Assembly: GCA_016874655.1 (NCBI GenBank)
Contig: VGTO01000004.1
Span: forward strand, 1-43,771
DNA: 43,771 bases
Source of the DNA: Bacillota bacterium
Lineage (GTDB): Bacteria; Bacillota; Dethiobacteria; DTU022
Reading direction: 5' to 3'
Positions within the stretch are counted from its first letter, which is position 1. Every line of letters starts with the position of its first letter. A program made the translations under genes and the position numbers. Shown here piece after piece: positions 39,363 to 43,771 of the stretch. The notes under the pieces are model-generated. The model ran no database searches and had not been told where the DNA came from. It saw only the letters and a program-made list of their open reading frames with translations.

Positions 39363-40235
39363 TTACTGATGATTATTATAGATTATCTGGCTTAGCTTTG
39401 CAAATTGCTCAACTTCGATCTCCTCGGGACGGGAAACAGGATCAATACCGGATTCCGTCAGGAGATCAGTTAATTGATCGCGCAGGGCCGGCAGCAACCG
39501 AACCATATTGTTGAATATTGTCTTACGGCGTTGCTGGAAAACTCCTTGCACGATGGTCCAAAAAAGCGGCTCCTCCCCCAAGGCCAGTAACCGCGAGCGG
39601 GGTTTCAGTAAAATCACCGCGGAGCCGACTTTCGGTTTTGGCCAGAAAACATTACTACTTACATCGAATAACACCTTACCTTGTGTGTAGTAACAACAGA
39701 GCACCGAAAGCGCTCCGTAGTCAGGGTCACCGGGGGCAGCAACCAGGCGGCGGGCTACTTCTTTCTGCAGCATTAAGACTGCCGCTTTAAACGGGAATTG
39801 CTCTTTCAGGATTGAAAAAAGAAAGGGACCCGATATTACATAAGGAAGATTAGAAACCAATTTAACCTCAAGATCTGAACCAAAATATTCCCGAATTAGT
39901 TCTCGCCAATTAACCTTTAAGGCATCAACTTGCTGAACTGTTACCTCCGCACGGCCGGCAAACAGGGTATTTAACAAATGCACCAGGCCGCGGTCAATCT
40001 CTAAAGCGAGAACCTGGTAGCCATCTTTGTAGAGGAGGAGTGTCAGGGCTCCTGCACCCGGCCCGATCTCAATCGCTGCCTTGCCCGGAACTGCTGCTAA
40101 AGCTGCCGCAATTTTATGGGCAACATTAGCATCCACTAAAAAATTTTGACCCCACTGGCGTCTGGGGCTTAGATGGTGTTCTTTAAAAAGTTCCCGCAAC
40201 ACTCGCGGAGAGGTTACATCCGGCAGTTCGCTCAC
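39363..40235 (-). CDS. rsmA: 16S rRNA (adenine(1518)-N(6)/adenine(1519)-N(6))-dimethyltransferase
   Basis: 290 aa; QNFLVDANVAHKIA, EIGPGAGALTLLL, VSNLPYVISGPFL. Confidence 0.96.
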   Translation of the reverse strand: MSELPDVTSPRVLRELFKEHHLSPRRQWGQNFLVDANVAHKIAAALAAVPGKAAIEIGPGAGALTLLLYKDGYQVLALEIDRGLVHLLNTLFAGRAEVTVQQVDALKVNWRELIREYFGSDLEVKLVSNLPYVISGPFLFSILKEQFPFKAAVLMLQKEVARRLVAAPGDPDYGALSVLCCYYTQGKVLFDVSSNVFWPKPKVGSAVILLKPRSRLLALGEEPLFWTIVQGVFQQRRKTIFNNMVRLLPALRDQLTDLLTESGIDPVSRPEEIEVEQFAKLSQIIYNNHQ

Positions 40236-40330
40236 AGGCCACTCCTTTCAGGCTTCGATCCAGCCTCATTCTATCCCCCTGTGCCATTTCAGTCAAACTT
40301 CAGAAAATTAAGGGGAGCTGTAAAAATATA

Positions 40331-40359
40331 ATGACAAACAGTTTCCTTTGTCATATAAT
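40331..40359 (+). promoter_or_regulatory. Sigma-A-like promoter overlapped by an inverted repeat (putative operator)
   Basis: ATGACA-N17-TATAAT with ATGACAAA-N8-TTTGTCAT inside. Confidence 0.65.
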
Positions 40360-40489
40360 ATATTTTACACCAGTAATATTTCACCTGGTTAAGCAAATTG
40401 AGAAGGAAAAGGAGGGAGCAGCGTCGAAATAGACACTTAAGGGTTTTGAATCGCTGCATTAATAATTTTTTAAGGAGGCGTATTATAGA

Positions 40490-40816
40490 ATGGCAGATTT
40501 CAAGACAGTTTTAGACAGCCTGAACAAGAAGATTGCGGCAGCAGATCCGGCAAAGATGAAAGGGGTCAGTGCGGTATACCAGTTTGAGCTTTCAGGAGAT
40601 GATGGTGGAGTATTTCATGCCGCAGTAGATGACGGCAAAGCGACCGTTGTTGAAGCAGCTCATGACAGCCCCAACATTACCATTACCATGACCGCCGAAG
40701 ACTTCGCTGCGATGCTCGAAGGTAAGCTGAACGCAACTTCAGCTTTCATGGCTGGAAAACTAAAAGTAAAAGGCGATATGTCACTGGCCATGAAACTGCA
40801 GAGCCTGCTCGGTTAA
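40490..40816 (+). CDS. SCP2 sterol-binding domain protein
   Basis: 108 aa; AVYQFELSGDDGGVFHAAVDDGKATV, MTAEDFAAMLEGKLNATSAFMAGKLKVKGDMSLAMKLQSL. Confidence 0.92.
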   Translation: MADFKTVLDSLNKKIAAADPAKMKGVSAVYQFELSGDDGGVFHAAVDDGKATVVEAAHDSPNITITMTAEDFAAMLEGKLNATSAFMAGKLKVKGDMSLAMKLQSLLG

Positions 40817-40849
40817 AGAGCAGCTTTGCAGTAAACTAGTTTTAAAAGC

Positions 40850-40886
40850 AAAAAAGCGCTTTCAGAAAAGCTGAAAGCGCTTTTTT
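40850..40886. terminator. Bidirectional terminator, 16-bp perfect stem
   Basis: aaaaaagcgctttcag-aaaag-ctgaaagcgctttttt between convergent genes. Confidence 0.88.
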
Positions 40887-40902
40887 GATTGGTAGTCAGA
40901 CA

Positions 40903-41688
40903 CTACCGATCAACAAGACGGTCGGAAAAAAGACGGATGGCATTCAGATAGAGCTGTTTTGCCAACTGCTCCGGATCGCTATCAAGAGCCAGGGCAACCC
41001 GATCGTAGGTCAATTTAACGTAAGCCGGTTCGTTGCGCTCACTGCGAAAAGCCTGTGGTGAAAGGTAGGGGGCATCGGTCTCGAGCAGCAACCGATCCTC
41101 GGGAATAAAACGCAGCAGGTCGCGCAGGTCATGCGACCGGGGGTAGGTAACCGGACCGGCGATAGATATGTAAAAACCGAGCTCAAGACAGGCATCAAGC
41201 CAGCCGCGATCGCCGGAAAAACAGTGCATTACACCAACCGGTCCGGGCAACTCTTCCTCTTTTAAAATGCGCAATGTATCGGCATTGGCTTCACGACTGT
41301 GAATAATCAGCGGTTTGCCAACTTTGACCGCAAGACGAATTTGTTCCCGAAAAACCTGCTCCTGAGTTTCACGGGGAGAAAGATTACGGTAAAAATCAAG
41401 CCCCATTTCACCGATCGCCAGAACCGTCTCCTGCATAGCGAGTTTTTCTAGCTGCACCCGCCAATCCCCACTCACTTTGGCCGCGCCATGGGGGTGAACC
41501 CCGACTGAAGCACTGATAGCCGAATAGCAAATGCTTAGATCCACGGATCGCTGTGAGCTTCTTAGATCAGTGCCGGCATTGAGAACAGCAACTACCCCTG
41601 CTTCTTCCGCCCGGAAAAGAACCTGTTCTAGGTCTTTGCTGTATTGGGGAAAATCCAAATGGGCATGGGTATCAATTAGGATCTTCAA
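40903..41688 (-). CDS. tatD: TatD family hydrolase
   Basis: KILIDTHAHLDFPQYSKDLE, IGEMGLDFY, LLETDAPYLSP; TTG at 41688 preferred over ORF-track start. Confidence 0.94.
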   Translation of the reverse strand: MKILIDTHAHLDFPQYSKDLEQVLFRAEEAGVVAVLNAGTDLRSSQRSVDLSICYSAISASVGVHPHGAAKVSGDWRVQLEKLAMQETVLAIGEMGLDFYRNLSPRETQEQVFREQIRLAVKVGKPLIIHSREANADTLRILKEEELPGPVGVMHCFSGDRGWLDACLELGFYISIAGPVTYPRSHDLRDLLRFIPEDRLLLETDAPYLSPQAFRSERNEPAYVKLTYDRVALALDSDPEQLAKQLYLNAIRLFSDRLVDR

Positions 41689-41689
41689 A

Positions 41690-43642
41690 TTAGCTGATCC
41701 TGCTTCCCGGAGGCATATCGCGTTCCAACGCAGTAAGTGACAGGCTGCCATCCTGGGCCGTTGCGGCCAGGAGCATCCCCTGCGATTGAACGCCACGCAG
41801 CTTTACCGGTTTCAGGTTGGCAACGAAAATCACTTTTTTACCAATCAGGGCGGCCGGTTCATAGTGTTCGGCGATACCAGCTACCACCTGGCGCTTTTCT
41901 TCCTCACCGATCAGTACTGCAAGTTTTAAAAGCTTATCGGACTTAGGGATTCTTTCGGCTTCGACAATTTCGGCCACTCTTAAGTCAACCTGCTGGAACT
42001 GGTCGATACTGATTAAACCCTGCTGCTCTTCCTCGTTTGCAGTTTTTTCCTCTTTATCCTCACTGACTGCCTTTTCACCCTGCATTTCGCGGATTTCAGC
42101 CTGCAGGTTCAGGCGGGGGAAGAGATCATCGCCCCTCTGAATAATAGTTTCGGGACTGATCGCTCCCCAGTTACTGAGAGAGTCCCAGCTCTGAAGAGCG
42201 CTGTTGCCTTTTAAACCGATCTGTTCAAAGATGCTCATCGGGGTACGCGGCATAAAAGGCTTCAGTAACACCGCAATGATGCGGATGCTTTCGATTAGAT
42301 TGTAGATCACCGTGCCCAGGCGGGGTTGGTCTGCAGGATCTTTGGCCAATTCCCAGGGCAAATTTTCATCAATGTACTTATTGCTGCGCCGCACCAGCAG
42401 CCAGAGGTCGGCCAAAGCATCGCTCGTTTTCAGTTCACTCATTGCCTGCTCAACAGTGCCAGGTGTTCTTAAGGCCAGGTTACGTAACTCCTCGTCCCCG
42501 GGTCCGGCAACAGTGGATGCGGGTAGAATCCCTTCAAAATAGCGCTCGGCCATCGTCAGCGTTCTGCTGACCAGGTTACCCAAATCGTTAGCCAGATCAG
42601 TATTAATACGGGTAATAAAATTTTCAAGGCTGAAAATACCGTCCTGGCCAAAAGGTATCTCGCGCAGCAGAAAGTAGCGCAAGGCATCGGAGCTGTAACG
42701 GGCAGCCAAAACCCGCGGGTCGACAACATTTCCTTTTGATTTAGACATTTTGCCATCCTGCAACATCAGCCAGCCATGCCCGAAAACTGTTTTCGGCAAA
42801 GGAAGGTCAAGGGCCATCAGGAAGATCGGCCAGTAGATTGTATGAAAACGCAAGATATCTTTACCGATCAGCTGTACATCAGCAGGCCAGAACAGTTCAA
42901 AGTTGCTCTGCTCTTCACCGTAGCCGAGAGCTGTGATGTAGTTGCTGAGCGCGTCTAACCAAACATAAATTACATGCCCCTGATCGAAGGGTACCGGAAT
43001 GCCCCAGTCAAAGGATGTTCTGGAGACACAGAGATCTTCCAGACCGGGCTTCAGGAAGTTATTGACCATTTCATTTTTACGCGAAGGAGGCTGGATAAAC
43101 TCCGGATTATTTTCAATATGTTTCAGCAGGCGATCAGCATACTTGGACATCTTAAAAAAGTAGGCTTCCTCGGCAATTAATTCGACATCACGGCCGCAGT
43201 CGGGGCATTTGCCCTCAGCCAGCTGCCGCTCGGTCCAGTATGCTTCACAGGGCGTGCAATACCAGCCTTCGTATTTATCTTTATAGATATCCCCCTGTTC
43301 ATAGAAACGGGTGAATATTGCCGCAACCTTCTTCATATGTCGGTCTTCCGTAGTGCGGATGAAATCGTCGTAAGCAATGTCCAGCTCTTGCCAAAGTTCT
43401 TTGATCCAGGCAACTATTTCATCGACAAATTCAATCGGCTTCTTGCCGGCAGCCTCGGCCTGACGCTGAATCTTCTGCCCGTGTTCATCAGTACCAGTTA
43501 AAAACCAAACTTGATACCCGGTCAACCGCTTAAAGCGGGCCATGGCATCGGCTGCCACGGTTGTATATGAATTGCCAACGTGCAGTTTATCACTGGGATA
43601 ATAGATCGGGGTTGTAATGTAAAATGTGTTATTGCCTGCCAC
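41690..43642 (-). CDS. metG: Methionine--tRNA ligase
   Basis: 650 aa; TPIYYPSDKLHVGN, KMSKSKGNVV, zinc knuckle CTPC...CPDC, C-terminal tRNA-binding domain. Confidence 0.97.
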   Translation of the reverse strand: MAGNNTFYITTPIYYPSDKLHVGNSYTTVAADAMARFKRLTGYQVWFLTGTDEHGQKIQRQAEAAGKKPIEFVDEIVAWIKELWQELDIAYDDFIRTTEDRHMKKVAAIFTRFYEQGDIYKDKYEGWYCTPCEAYWTERQLAEGKCPDCGRDVELIAEEAYFFKMSKYADRLLKHIENNPEFIQPPSRKNEMVNNFLKPGLEDLCVSRTSFDWGIPVPFDQGHVIYVWLDALSNYITALGYGEEQSNFELFWPADVQLIGKDILRFHTIYWPIFLMALDLPLPKTVFGHGWLMLQDGKMSKSKGNVVDPRVLAARYSSDALRYFLLREIPFGQDGIFSLENFITRINTDLANDLGNLVSRTLTMAERYFEGILPASTVAGPGDEELRNLALRTPGTVEQAMSELKTSDALADLWLLVRRSNKYIDENLPWELAKDPADQPRLGTVIYNLIESIRIIAVLLKPFMPRTPMSIFEQIGLKGNSALQSWDSLSNWGAISPETIIQRGDDLFPRLNLQAEIREMQGEKAVSEDKEEKTANEEEQQGLISIDQFQQVDLRVAEIVEAERIPKSDKLLKLAVLIGEEEKRQVVAGIAEHYEPAALIGKKVIFVANLKPVKLRGVQSQGMLLAATAQDGSLSLTALERDMPPGSRIS

Positions 43643-43678
43643 GGGAAGGCCTCCTCAATGCTTCTAAAAGATGTGGTT

Positions 43679-43706
43679 ATTATATCAGAGCAGCCCTTAG
43701 TGTCAA
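43679..43706 (-). promoter_or_regulatory. Sigma-A-like promoter for metG
   Basis: Minus strand TTGACA-N16-TATAAT upstream of metG. Confidence 0.7.
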
Positions 43707-43771
43707 GCAAGACGGGTTTTTTCGAGTTTTTACTGCTTATTTCCATGCCAATACAAATCCGTAAAAAGCTA

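Noticed and set aside
41689-41796. N-terminal extension of TatD in the ORF track
   Set aside because: It overlaps metG; TTG at 41688 directly precedes the KILIDTHAHLDF motif.
1-43771. CRISPR arrays, tRNA/rRNA genes, intact IS elements
   Set aside because: No regularly spaced repeats, rRNA-like segments, obvious cloverleaf or transposase seen by eye; a tool-based scan would be needed for certainty.

Overview
The 43.8-kb window looks like a chromosomal segment of a Firmicute, probably Clostridia. This is inferred from gene content and order. Most of the minus strand is a conserved housekeeping block in a Bacillus-like order: metG, tatD, rsmA, ykuK-like, veg, ispE, spoVG, glmU, prs, rplY/ctc, pth, mfd, murJ/spoVB-like, yabN/mazG, HU, divIC, yabR-like S1, tilS, hpt, ftsH, fhs. 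Several genes usually found in that order are absent: spoVT, yabO/P/Q, spoIIE, yabG, fin and rnmV. The block is interrupted by plus-strand accessory genes. The most notable insertion lies between pth and mfd at about 26.3-32.0 kb. It has a near-consensus sigma-54 promoter, an FNT (formate/nitrite) transporter with an N-terminal Cys-rich domain, a free-standing paralogue of that domain (C-x15-C-x18-C-x7-C, gapless alignment), an Fe-type alcohol dehydrogenase, a PAS histidine kinase and a sigma-54-dependent response regulator. I consider this the best candidate for an undescribed system. Other observations are three genes whose conserved N-termini lie upstream of any ATG/GTG/TTG start, a GlmU lacking its acetyltransferase domain, an N-terminally truncated nicotinate phosphoribosyltransferase-like gene, several decayed gene remnants, a 19-bp perfect hairpin upstream of spoVG, and an operator-like palindrome inside a strong promoter. 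No rRNA, tRNA, CRISPR array or intact transposase was seen.
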